From the NCBI RefSeq assembly GCF_000819725.1, contig NZ_CDDH01000057.1, positions 62,001-126,000 on the forward strand: a stretch of DNA of 64,000 nt. The letters run 5' to 3'. The stretch's first letter is position 1; every line of letters begins with the position of its first letter. The DNA comes from Aeromonas australiensis. Its GTDB lineage: Bacteria; Pseudomonadota; Gammaproteobacteria; Enterobacterales; Aeromonadaceae. Both the position numbers and the translations under genes were made by a program. The notes under the pieces are model-generated. The model saw only the letters and a list, made by a program, of their open reading frames with translations. It searched no databases and was not told the DNA's origin. This document shows, piece after piece, positions 29,423 to 38,145 of the stretch.

Positions 29423-30357
29423 TGGATATTCTGCTCGCTAACCCTCGTGGTTTTTGTGCTGGCGTGGACCGTGCCATCAGCATTGTCGAGAGCGCGCTGG
29501 AGAAGTTTGGTGCCCCCATCTATGTCCGTCACGAAGTGGTGCACAACCGCTATGTGGTGAACAAGCTGAAAGAGGCAGGCGCTGTCTTCGTCGAGGAGCT
29601 GGACGAGGTGCCGGACGACAGCATCGTCATCTTCTCTGCCCACGGTGTGGCCAAGACGGTGCGCGAGATGGCCAAATCCCGCGCCCTCAAGGTATTCGAT
29701 GCCACCTGTCCGCTGGTGACCAAGGTGCACATGGAGGTGCATCGCGCCAGCCGCAAGGGCTCCGAGGCGGTGCTTATCGGTCACGCCGGTCACCCCGAGG
29801 TGATCGGCACCATGGGGCAGTACGAAAACCGTGAAGGGGGCATGTATCTGGTAGAAACGCCGGAAGATGTGGCCAAGCTCAAGGTGAAAAACCCGGACGA
29901 CCTCTGCTTCGTCACCCAGACTACCCTGAGCGTGGATGAGACCTCTGACGTGATCGATGCGCTGCGCAAGCACTTCCCCAAGATCCAGGGGCCGCGCAAG
30001 GATGACATCTGCTATGCCACCCAGAACCGTCAGGATGCGGTACGGGAGATGGCTGGGCTGGTGGATGTGATGCTGGTGGTGGGGTCGCGTAACTCCTCCA
30101 ACTCCAACCGGCTGCGGGAGCTGGCCGAGAAGGTGGGGACCAGAGGCTATTTGATTGATGATGCTTCCATGATCGAGTCCGACTGGCTGGAGGGTGTCAA
30201 GGCCATCGGTGTGACGGCTGGCGCCTCTGCACCGGATATATTGGTACAGAACGTGATTGCCCGCCTGCGCGAGCTGGGAGGCAAGGTGGTCGCCGAGCAT
30301 CCTGGTCGCGAAGAGAACGTAGTCTTTGAGGTTCCTCCCGAACTTAGAATAATTTGA
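29422..30357 (+). CDS. ispH: 4-hydroxy-3-methylbut-2-enyl diphosphate reductase IspH
   Basis: A 311-residue Fe-S enzyme catalysing the last step of the MEP isoprenoid route, giving IPP and DMAPP. Cluster cysteines are at residue 12 ([11 protein letters not shown]), in [12 protein letters not shown] and in [16 protein letters not shown]-like FSAHGVAK is present. It ends the ribF-ileS operon. The pilin cluster begins 110 bp downstream. Confidence 0.97.
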   Translation: MDILLANPRGFCAGVDRAISIVESALEKFGAPIYVRHEVVHNRYVVNKLKEAGAVFVEELDEVPDDSIVIFSAHGVAKTVREMAKSRALKVFDATCPLVTKVHMEVHRASRKGSEAVLIGHAGHPEVIGTMGQYENREGGMYLVETPEDVAKLKVKNPDDLCFVTQTTLSVDETSDVIDALRKHFPKIQGPRKDDICYATQNRQDAVREMAGLVDVMLVVGSRNSSNSNRLRELAEKVGTRGYLIDDASMIESDWLEGVKAIGVTAGASAPDILVQNVIARLRELGGKVVAEHPGREENVVFEVPPELRII

Positions 30358-30467
30358 GTGCAGCCAGCAAGGCTTAAGAATAAAGTGTGTTGATAATGAC
30401 GCCGGGTTTGTTCTAGAGACAGGCTCGGCGTTAAACTTATGAAGCAGTCTGTCACCAAGGATGGGAT

Positions 30468-30893
30468 ATGATTGGATACTTTCGTGGCTTTTCTCTTATT
30501 GAGCTGATGATTGTCGTCGCCATCGTGGCGATCCTCGGCACCATCGCTTACCCCTCTTATCAGCAATATGTGCTGAGTAGTCACCGTATAGAAGCCAAAA
30601 AAATGCTGCTGGATGCCGCCAATCGGCAAGAAACCTATTTTATGGATTTCAATCAGTACGCTTCGTCGATTACCGACTTAGGTATCGTGCTTGAGCCCGA
30701 TGCCCGTTATAGCTTAGAGATTAGTATTTCCGCAGGAGTCCCTAGCCCTAACTTTACTTTGACAGCAACCGCCTCGGGAGCTCAGGAGGCTGATAGTCGC
30801 TGTTTTAAATTAATGATTAATCAAGGAAATAAGCAAAAAGAAAAAGATGCCGAAGATAAGGTTGGTAATAAAGTTGATGGGTGTTGGGAGTGA
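30468..30893 (+). CDS. pilE: PilE-type minor type IV pilin
   Basis: A 141-residue prepilin with a short leader MIGYFRG cleaved before FSLIELMIVVAIVAILG, Glu5 present. A globular domain follows, with one cysteine pair near the C terminus (SRCFKLM, DGCWE). AAGGATGGG precedes the ATG. It is first in the pilE-pilV-pilW-pilX-pilY1 series; these minor pilins prime pilus assembly and adhesion. The name PilE rests on the PilE/ComP-like pattern and context. Confidence 0.85.
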   Translation: MIGYFRGFSLIELMIVVAIVAILGTIAYPSYQQYVLSSHRIEAKKMLLDAANRQETYFMDFNQYASSITDLGIVLEPDARYSLEISISAGVPSPNFTLTATASGAQEADSRCFKLMINQGNKQKEKDAEDKVGNKVDGCWE

Positions 30894-30895
30894 AT

Positions 30896-31462
30896 ATGAA
30901 ATCATCGATTATTTCATCTGCCGGATTTAGCCTATTAGAAGTGATGATTACTGCTGTGATCCTGTCACTGGGGCTGCTCGGTCTGGTTGCGTTGCAAACC
31001 CACTCCAAATTTGCCAGTTATGAAGCTCGCCAGCGTACCATCGCCAGCTGGCTGGCTAACGATATGGTCGAGCGGGTGCGGATCAACAGGGACAGCTGGA
31101 GTGAAGAAAGCTCTGCAGCGGTAGGTCTTGCCTCTAATTTAACTCGACCGACATGCGCCGCTGCAGATGGCACAATCAGTGCGTGCAGTGCTGCAGATTT
31201 ACGTAATGCCGACCTTCACTACTGGCAACAAGCCCTGCTTGGGGCCAGTGTTTCGGGGGCGGCATCTTCCTTGAATTCACCGATAGGCTGCGTGGTGCGG
31301 CGGGCCAATAATGTGCTGGCGGTCGGGATTTTTTGGGCAGGCAAACAGGAGATATCTGATGGGGGGGCTGCTGCGGCGGCAGTGACGCTGATCAACGAAT
31401 GTAAGTTATCTAAAACAAGCGATGCAGCGAGGCGTCAGTTTATTTTGACGACAACCTTATGA
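30896..31462 (+). CDS. pilV: Type IV pilus modification/minor pilin PilV
   Basis: A 188-residue prepilin-like protein. The leader ends SSAG before FSLLEVMITAVILSLGLLGLVALQ, and the region SWLANDMVERVRINRDSW is typical of PilV. The ATG at 30896 follows GGGAG; the frame opens earlier at a GTG inside pilE. It overlaps pilW by four bases. Confidence 0.88.
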   Translation: MKSSIISSAGFSLLEVMITAVILSLGLLGLVALQTHSKFASYEARQRTIASWLANDMVERVRINRDSWSEESSAAVGLASNLTRPTCAAADGTISACSAADLRNADLHYWQQALLGASVSGAASSLNSPIGCVVRRANNVLAVGIFWAGKQEISDGGAAAAAVTLINECKLSKTSDAARRQFILTTTL

Positions 31463-32457
31463 AATCTCATGGATTTACTCTGGTTGAATGGCTTATCTCC
31501 ATGACGATGGGACTGTTCTTATTGGCGGGAGTTTTTTCGGTCTTTGTAATATCTCGCTCCAGCTCTGAAGATGCCTTTGATCAAAGCGAATTACAGGAAA
31601 ATGGTCGATTGGCTATTAGACTGATTAGCCACGACATAAAGTGGGCCGGTTTTTTTGGGGCCTACACCGGCCAGCCGATGCAGGTTGGCCCCTCTCTTTC
31701 CCTCAGTGCTGGCAGCCTGGTTCCGGCAAGCAGCGATTGTCTGGATGAGCGTTCGGTCGGAAGCTTGCCATCCAATGCTGCACCTGCCAGGGGGCTGTGG
31801 GTGAGCCGGGTATCAGCCACCAAAGCCCTAGCCGGGTTCACGTGTATTCCTACTGCGGATCGGGTGGAAAATAGTGATGTAATCAGTATCAAACGATTGG
31901 TGGGGCGTCCTATACCAGCATCAGAGGGATTGGATGCAAACCGCTTTTATATGGCGGCCAATAGCCAGGAGGCACGAGTTCTCAAGGGTAGTGAAACCAG
32001 ACCTATCTTTGGGTCAAATAATGAAAGCCAGCTTTGGGAATATCAGCACTATATCTATTACCTGTCACAAGATAATGGTGTTCCGGTTCTGCGCAAACGC
32101 TACCTGACAGCTGATGGTGGTTCTTCCCTGATTGGCGGAGCCATGGCCGAAGGGGTAGAGCATATGGTCCTGATGTTCGGGGTCGATGATTCTGTGATCC
32201 CTGATGGGCGTATCGACCGATATCTTTCTGCAGATCAGATGACAGCGCAAAGCTGGAATGAAGGCCGGGTATTGGGAGTTCGGTTGTTTTTATTGATCAG
32301 AGCAGCGAAAGTGTCTGCACGTTACAAAAATAATAATACCTATCAACTTGGCAATCTGCCCCCGATAAAAGGTAACGGCGATGGCTATCGTCGCCTGTTG
32401 TTGGAAAGCAGTATTGCATTGCGTAACCCGCAAATAGTGACCCGGGGTGGAACATGA
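31459..32457 (+). CDS. pilW: Type IV pilus minor pilin PilW
   Basis: A 332-residue prepilin-like protein: MKSHG leader, then FTLVEWLISMTMGLFLLAGVF and the PilW-type segment ENGRLAIRLISHDIKWAGFFG. It overlaps both pilV and pilX by four bases (ATGA), so translation is coupled. Confidence 0.9.
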   Translation: MKSHGFTLVEWLISMTMGLFLLAGVFSVFVISRSSSEDAFDQSELQENGRLAIRLISHDIKWAGFFGAYTGQPMQVGPSLSLSAGSLVPASSDCLDERSVGSLPSNAAPARGLWVSRVSATKALAGFTCIPTADRVENSDVISIKRLVGRPIPASEGLDANRFYMAANSQEARVLKGSETRPIFGSNNESQLWEYQHYIYYLSQDNGVPVLRKRYLTADGGSSLIGGAMAEGVEHMVLMFGVDDSVIPDGRIDRYLSADQMTAQSWNEGRVLGVRLFLLIRAAKVSARYKNNNTYQLGNLPPIKGNGDGYRRLLLESSIALRNPQIVTRGGT

Positions 32458-32891
32458 TAATACTTCAGCAAAGCCGTGGCGTTGCGCTTATTGTTGCGCT
32501 GGTTATTTTGGTTCCACTTACCTTGATTGCGGTGGTGGTCATGCAATCGAGCGGGATGAGCCTGAAAATGGCCGGTTCGGGAGCCAGCTTGCAACGAGCA
32601 GAGCATGAGGTTGAAGGTACCTTGGCTACCGCATTAGGTAATGTAAATCTCTCATCACAAATTGCGACACAGGCAATAGGAACCTCAGCAGCCATTGGCA
32701 CTGCAATACCCACCACCACGCTGACCGTCAATGCAGAGAGCGTGTGCAAGCGAAAATTTGAAGCCAGTAGCCAAAATGTAACGCCCGCCTGTCGTTATGC
32801 CGAGGCCACCACATCCAGTGCCTATGGAAAAATTGATAGCCAAATGACCTTTACTGCCGGGGTTGAGCAGCCCCTGCTCAGCGCCAATTAG
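32454..32891 (+). CDS. pilX: Type IV pilus minor pilin PilX
   Basis: A 145-residue membrane-anchored protein: GVALIVALVILVPLTLIAVVVMQSSGMSLKMAG matches the PilX N terminus, which lacks the usual FTLIE. It is shorter than typical PilX (about 190 residues). In Pseudomonas and Neisseria PilX works with PilY1/PilC in adhesion. Confidence 0.82.
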   Translation: MIILQQSRGVALIVALVILVPLTLIAVVVMQSSGMSLKMAGSGASLQRAEHEVEGTLATALGNVNLSSQIATQAIGTSAAIGTAIPTTTLTVNAESVCKRKFEASSQNVTPACRYAEATTSSAYGKIDSQMTFTAGVEQPLLSAN

Positions 32892-32901
32892 GGGGCGGGT
32901 G

Positions 32902-35900
32902 ATGAACATAAGGAACTGTTTACTGACAAGCTTGCTGGTGCTAAGTGCTGGCATATCCAGCCCGGCAATGTCTGTAGGGGCAGGGTATTCTGACGATACC
33001 GAGTTATTTCTCTATGACTTTGCCAAGGCGGGGGATTTTCGTCCCAAGGTGCTTTTTATATTCGATAACTCGGGAAGTATGAGAAATACAACCGAGGTAG
33101 CCAAAGATCCCTACAACCCTGACACAAAATATCCATCTTTACCTAACGACCCTGATATCAACGATAGCAATCGATTCATATATTTTTCTACTAATGGAAC
33201 TGTACCAGCTATTAATAGTACCAAGAGATTTCGAAGTAGCGTTAATGCCTGTGCATCTTCATGGAGTGCTCTTAATTCTGTTGGTCGATTTCAATCAAGG
33301 GTTTGGGGATATGAGGTGACATCAGGATCTCCACCGAATAATGGAACTGGCCGTTGGCGTTCTCTGAATGATTTTACAGTCACTAATATATCTGTGGCCG
33401 ACTGCCAACAGGACATCGATGAAAAAAACAGTGTTAATGCTCAGGGTTTTACTACTGGCTTTCCAATCAATAAAACTTATTATTGGAGCGGGAATTGGTA
33501 TTACACTAATGATGTAACGAAAGCCTTATCTAATGGTAGTACCACTCAGATATCTATGTTTACGGCAAATTATGTCCGTTGGTATCATGGTGCGACAGGG
33601 GTATCTATGCAGACCCGTTTAAAAGTTGCCCAAGATGCAGTAAAAGAGCTGGTGCTGGCAACACCAGCTGTTGATTTCGGTCTGGCGGTATTTAATTACA
33701 ATGATGGTAATGCAGCAAATAGTAGAAATGGTGGTAGGATAATTCGAAATATCATTGGTAATGATGCTATGTTGTCTTCAGGAAAAACGGGGGCGCAGGA
33801 TCTAATCGATAAAGTGAATGCTCTGAGTTCGGATACCTGGACACCTTTGTGTGAGACATTATATGAAGCCTATCGTTATTTTGGTGGTTTGAGTGTCCAT
33901 TTTGGTGATGATGACTCCAACCGTAACCCCAAACGAGATCCCAATGCCGAATCACCCGCCGGGGTCTATAAATCCCCGTATGACAAATGTTCCAATAATG
34001 GCTATATCATCTATATGACAGATGGTGAACCAACCTATGACAGTGCAGCTGACACCCTGATTTCAAACATGATTAATACGTTGCCAGCTGCTGATAAAGC
34101 TGCATATGGTGGGACGGTTGGTTATGGTTCATCAGGGGAGAAAAGCTACCTGGCAGCGTTGGCTGGTTATATGAAAAATAACGATGTCAATAAATCTGCA
34201 GATGGTAGGCAAACAGTCACAACATTCACCGTGGGTTTTGGAGATGAAGCAATCAACGGGGCGGGGGCTTTGTTAGCTGAAACGGCTCGTCGTGGTGGTG
34301 GTAAATATTATCCCGCCACAGATGCAACCCAACTTAACGAAGCATTAAAGTCATCATTGCTGGCTATCTTGAAAATGAATACCTCGCTGGTCTCTCCCGC
34401 TATTGCCACCAATAACTTTGACCGTACTCGCAGCCTGAATAATATCTACTACGCCATGTTTGAACCGGGAGATGGCCCGCGATGGAAGGGTAATCTTAAA
34501 AAATTGGTACTCGCCCCGGAAAAGGGATATGTGGTGGATCAGCGTGGCTTGCCGGCTATCGGTAGTGATGGGACCATTCTTGAGTCTGCCAAGACTTACT
34601 GGTCGTCTACTAGTGATGGCAACAAGGTTGCTGAAGGTGGGGTGCAGGAGATGCTGGCAGCTAAAACCAATCGCAATCTTTATATTATTCCTCCTTCTGC
34701 AAGTTCATTGAGTCCATTTAGCAAATCTGCGCTTGAAAATATGGCTGGTGGCGCTGAGCAGCTTCGCACCGTGATGGGGTTGGGCAGTAATGATAATGTC
34801 GATAGCATTATTGATTGGGCAAAGGGGCTGGATGCATTTGATGAGGATAGTGATAGCACAACGACAATGCGTAAGGATATCCTCGGGGACCCATTACATT
34901 CACGGCCATTAGTGATCAATTACGGTTGTACAAAGTCGACAGGACAGACTACATGTACACCTGACTTGCGCATTGTGATGGGAAGTAATGCCGGCTTCGT
35001 GCATATGTTTAAAGACAGCGACACTACGGTTGATGAAAGCTGGGCCATTATGCCCTATCAATTTATCGCCAATCAGAAAGCCTTGCAGGAAAATCTTGAA
35101 TCATCCGTACATTTATATGGTGTAGATTCATCGCCCACTGTACTGATTAATGAGAAAGTAAAAGATGGCTATATACAATCGGCACAAGGTGACAAGGTGT
35201 GGTTATTTACCGGGTTGCGCGGTGGTGGCAAGGCCTATTATGCCTTGAATATATCAGACCCCGATTCTCCCACGCTTATGTGGCGACTGGATAAAAAAAT
35301 CGCTGGTTTTGGTAAGCTTGGTGAAACTTGGTCGATCCCCGAGGTTGCCTTTATTCCTGGTTATTTCACAGTGGTCAATGGTCAAAAGAGCTATAAGCCT
35401 GTTTTGATCTTCTCGGGGGGTTACGATCAGGCAAAAAGCTATTTGGGGCAGGGAGCTGAGGACAGTGAGGGGCTTGGAGTCTATATCGTTGATGCTGAAA
35501 CAGGGACTTTGTTATTTAGCTTCACCCCGGATGTGACCAGTGCAACCAACAAGCAAGTCGCTGGCATGGTTTATAGCATGCCAGGCTCTGTCTCCGTACT
35601 GGATAGTGATGGGGATGGTATTGCAGACCGGATCTATGCAGGTGATACCGGCGGCCAGATCTGGCGTATCGATATGAAGGGAATAGAGAAGTCCAAGTGG
35701 ACGGCCATCAAGTTTGCCAGTTTGGGTAATGCCCATTTTGGAGATGATAAGAAGCTGGTAGACGACCGCCGCTTCTTTACTCAGCCGGTATTGGTGCGCA
35801 CCATCAACAAAGGTTGGAAGTATGATGGGACAAAATATCTCTACAGTGAGCGCCCGTTTGATGCTGTGTTGATAGGCAGTGGTGATCGAAACCGCCCCTC

Positions 35901-36543
35901 CTCGGAGGCAACCACCAAAAATGTCTATGTGATGCTACGTGACTACCATGTCAATCCGACCCTATTTGGTGCTACATCTGAACCAGCGGTGCCATCAAGT
36001 ATCACACTGAACGATCTCTACGATGTGACCAGCGATCCCTTTACGGGGTTGAATGAAGAGCAAATTGTAAATACGACCAAGGCTCTTACCAGCAAGTTGG
36101 GATGGAAATTCTGGCTCAATGAGACGGGTGAGAAATCCATGGGGGCCGGTCTGGTGTTGCAAGGCAAGCTTTACTTCACCTCTTTCCTGCCTCAGGTTCA
36201 GGACTTCCAGCAGTGTACCATCCAATCCATCGGTGCTATGCGCCAATATATGATTGATATGCACTACGGCACATCGTTCAAATATGTGCTGGATAGTAAC
36301 AATCAGGAGGTTATTCAGCGTTATGTCGAAGTGCAAAATAAGGTCGCCGATGATCTGGTAATTCATGGTGGTGATGATGGCCGGATCAGAATTATCGGTG
36401 GTGCGCCGGGCAAGGAGGTCATCCTCAAAGACGAGAAGTCGGAACGTTGTACCGGTGAAGATGAATGCTCACAAGGGGCAGAAGAGGCCGAAATGGATAT
36501 GTCTGCCAAGAAAATCTACCTCTATGAAGGAGAACAGAGATGA
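32902..36543 (+). CDS. pilY1: Type IV pilus tip adhesin/biogenesis factor PilY1
   Basis: A 1213-residue exported protein. It has a signal peptide (about 1-24) and an N-terminal von Willebrand A domain with MIDAS residues Asp55-x-Ser57-x-Ser59 (FDNSGSM) and YMTDGEPT. A C-terminal PilY1 beta-propeller carries an EF-hand-like calcium loop (Asp901, Asp903, Asp905, Asp909 in DSDGDGIAD). In Pseudomonas the calcium site controls pilus extension and retraction, and the VWA domain is linked to mechanosensing. The ATG at 32902 follows GGCGGG, 10 bp after pilX. The 5' half is visibly A+T-richer than neighbouring housekeeping genes. Confidence 0.92.
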   Translation: MNIRNCLLTSLLVLSAGISSPAMSVGAGYSDDTELFLYDFAKAGDFRPKVLFIFDNSGSMRNTTEVAKDPYNPDTKYPSLPNDPDINDSNRFIYFSTNGTVPAINSTKRFRSSVNACASSWSALNSVGRFQSRVWGYEVTSGSPPNNGTGRWRSLNDFTVTNISVADCQQDIDEKNSVNAQGFTTGFPINKTYYWSGNWYYTNDVTKALSNGSTTQISMFTANYVRWYHGATGVSMQTRLKVAQDAVKELVLATPAVDFGLAVFNYNDGNAANSRNGGRIIRNIIGNDAMLSSGKTGAQDLIDKVNALSSDTWTPLCETLYEAYRYFGGLSVHFGDDDSNRNPKRDPNAESPAGVYKSPYDKCSNNGYIIYMTDGEPTYDSAADTLISNMINTLPAADKAAYGGTVGYGSSGEKSYLAALAGYMKNNDVNKSADGRQTVTTFTVGFGDEAINGAGALLAETARRGGGKYYPATDATQLNEALKSSLLAILKMNTSLVSPAIATNNFDRTRSLNNIYYAMFEPGDGPRWKGNLKKLVLAPEKGYVVDQRGLPAIGSDGTILESAKTYWSSTSDGNKVAEGGVQEMLAAKTNRNLYIIPPSASSLSPFSKSALENMAGGAEQLRTVMGLGSNDNVDSIIDWAKGLDAFDEDSDSTTTMRKDILGDPLHSRPLVINYGCTKSTGQTTCTPDLRIVMGSNAGFVHMFKDSDTTVDESWAIMPYQFIANQKALQENLESSVHLYGVDSSPTVLINEKVKDGYIQSAQGDKVWLFTGLRGGGKAYYALNISDPDSPTLMWRLDKKIAGFGKLGETWSIPEVAFIPGYFTVVNGQKSYKPVLIFSGGYDQAKSYLGQGAEDSEGLGVYIVDAETGTLLFSFTPDVTSATNKQVAGMVYSMPGSVSVLDSDGDGIADRIYAGDTGGQIWRIDMKGIEKSKWTAIKFASLGNAHFGDDKKLVDDRRFFTQPVLVRTINKGWKYDGTKYLYSERPFDAVLIGSGDRNRPSSEATTKNVYVMLRDYHVNPTLFGATSEPAVPSSITLNDLYDVTSDPFTGLNEEQIVNTTKALTSKLGWKFWLNETGEKSMGAGLVLQGKLYFTSFLPQVQDFQQCTIQSIGAMRQYMIDMHYGTSFKYVLDSNNQEVIQRYVEVQNKVADDLVIHGGDDGRIRIIGGAPGKEVILKDEKSERCTGEDECSQGAEEAEMDMSAKKIYLYEGEQR

Positions 36544-36821
36544 AGCGGATGCTGCTCTGGTGTGTGAGCTTACCCTTGCTGGCTCAGGCTCAAACTGAGG
36601 ATATGAAATGCTATGTGATCTTGGAAGGGGGCGCACAGATGGTGCTGCAGCAGCCCGTTGCCGACACCAGCAAGGCAAATCTGGCTCGTGTGTTCAAACA
36701 GAAAGGTTATGAGATTGATGGGGTGGTGCGTGCGGTGACCGAGGTCATCGAATGCGTTCCCTTGGCGGCTACGTTCTCGCTGGCTGAAGCAAAAAAGCAG
36801 GACGAGGTGCAACCGAGATAG
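36540..36821 (+). CDS. Small exported protein coupled to pilY1 (PilY2 position)
   Basis: A 93-residue protein with a signal peptide (MKRMLLWCVSLPLLAQAQ) and two cysteines in the mature part (MKCYVIL, IECVPL). Its ATG overlaps the pilY1 stop (ATGA). In Pseudomonas the small pilY2 gene follows pilY1 at the same place; similarity of sequence could not be judged. A role in the pilus is inferred from coupling. Confidence 0.8.
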   Translation: MKRMLLWCVSLPLLAQAQTEDMKCYVILEGGAQMVLQQPVADTSKANLARVFKQKGYEIDGVVRAVTEVIECVPLAATFSLAEAKKQDEVQPR

Positions 36822-36841
36822 GTTGGAGATGTCAGGATTGC

Positions 36842-36874
36842 AAAGGGGCTAAGAACAACCCAGCCCCTTTTTTT
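36842..36874 (+). terminator. Terminator of the pilE-pilY1 operon
   Basis: AAAGGGGCT/AGCCCCTTT stem with an 11-base loop and a T run. The stop codon of the convergent pseudopilin lies inside it. Confidence 0.8.
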
Positions 36875-37376
36875 CACTTCTGCTGCGGCCGGATGGCGAG
36901 ATAATAATGTCGATACGGGATCTCTGGTCGATACAAAACCGCACTGTCATGTTGGTGCCAATCGCAGTGCCATCGGGTTTAAAACGGACAAATTGTCGAT
37001 TGGCTGTCACTGTGTGTTTGGCTGAAAAGTCTTCTGTCGCTGATAGCAAGCGATCACCGTTGCTGATGTCGAGCACACGGTCCTGATTGGTGTCGATAAA
37101 CACCAGCATGCGCCGGGCGCCAGCTTGGTTTGCAGGTACGCAGCTTTCTGTTGTGGCGTTATTGACGGGCTTGGCAAGACATGCGGTGAGGGTTTGTTGA
37201 TGCATGATGGCTTGCCGTTGAGCGAAGATCAGGTGATCCAGCAGGTTTCTGGTGTAGAGGTTGCCCTCTGTGCTGGTTATCAGGCTTGCCAGTGACGGTA
37301 GTCCCAAGGTCAGCAGTATGGTAGCCAGACTTGCTGAGAGCAAAAATTCGAGCAGAGTAAATCCATTTCGTAACAT
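36849..37376 (-). CDS. GspH/FimT-family pseudopilin (FimT-like)
   Basis: A 175-residue prepilin: very short leader MLRNG, then FTLLEFLLSASLATILLTLGLPSL, with Glu5, and a GspH-type domain (FAQRQAIMHQQTLTACL, RRMLVFIDTNQDRVLD, RFKPDGT, RFCIDQRS). The annotated start is ATG 37376; a TTG seven codons upstream is less likely. It lies 98 bp downstream of a paralogous gene on the same strand. FimT or FimU identity cannot be settled by eye. Confidence 0.88.
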   Translation of the reverse strand: MLRNGFTLLEFLLSASLATILLTLGLPSLASLITSTEGNLYTRNLLDHLIFAQRQAIMHQQTLTACLAKPVNNATTESCVPANQAGARRMLVFIDTNQDRVLDISNGDRLLSATEDFSAKHTVTANRQFVRFKPDGTAIGTNMTVRFCIDQRSRIDIIISPSGRSRSEKKGLGCS

Positions 37377-37474
37377 GCCGTGTGAGTCCTTGTTCAAAGG
37401 AGACTCTAAGCATAGTTATTGGATTGAAATGGATCTCCTTGTGCTCATTCGAGTTCCACTGTGGTTAACGCAGG

Positions 37475-37999
37475 TCATGGACATACAGCACCACTTGTCT
37501 GGCTGTGGGCACGCCCGGCAGGCATAACGTCAATATCAATGCCCTTTTCGCCGCTGATACAGAGTGAAAATGTAACCTTATTGGCAGAAGCCAGGGTGCC
37601 ATCAGGGAGGAAGCGCAGGGACTTTACATCGGCGGAATGCGTATCGGCGGAAATAGCCAGTTGTGCCGGAAACTCGGGGCTTGCCGTCAGAGTTGTTTCG
37701 CTGCCATTAAGCTTCTGGTCCCTATCGCTGTCGATAAAGACTAACAGCCGGGTTGCATTGTTTTTAACACACTCTTCAACAGCATTGTTGATAGTGGTCA
37801 GGCAGAGCGTGACGGTCTGTTGGTTGGAGATGGCTTGTTGCCTGGCGTAGTTTAAGTGGTTGAGAAGGCTTTTTTCCTGGGTTGCCAGATTATTGCTGCC
37901 CAGCAGGTTAGAGAGGGAAGGGATACCAATCCCCAACAGAATAACGCCCAGTGCAATGGCTATCATCAACTCCATCAGGGTAAATCCGGCGTTTTTCAT
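37475..37999 (-). CDS. GspH/FimT-family pseudopilin (FimU-like)
   Basis: A 174-residue paralogue of the preceding gene: leader MKNAG, then FTLMELMIAIALGVILLGIGIPSL, and GspH features (YARQQAISNQQTVTLCL, TRLLVFIDSDRDQKLNG, RFLPDGT, FSLCISGEKG). The open frame extends to 38302, but ATG 37999 gives the normal short prepilin leader. It is divergent from nadE. In Pseudomonas fimT and fimU head the pilVWXY1 operon; here they face it. Confidence 0.9.
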   Translation of the reverse strand: MKNAGFTLMELMIAIALGVILLGIGIPSLSNLLGSNNLATQEKSLLNHLNYARQQAISNQQTVTLCLTTINNAVEECVKNNATRLLVFIDSDRDQKLNGSETTLTASPEFPAQLAISADTHSADVKSLRFLPDGTLASANKVTFSLCISGEKGIDIDVMPAGRAHSQTSGAVCP

Positions 38000-38145
38000 A
38001 TCTGCGAAGGCCTGTCGTTCCGTGACTATGTACAGCTTATCCTTCCCGCTGGTTGCTGTCACACGGTTACGCCTGTCTTGAACTGGCAGATTGCCCCCCT
38101 TTTCTTTATCATTCCCCATCATTTTCGAATTCAAGATGCATCGCC

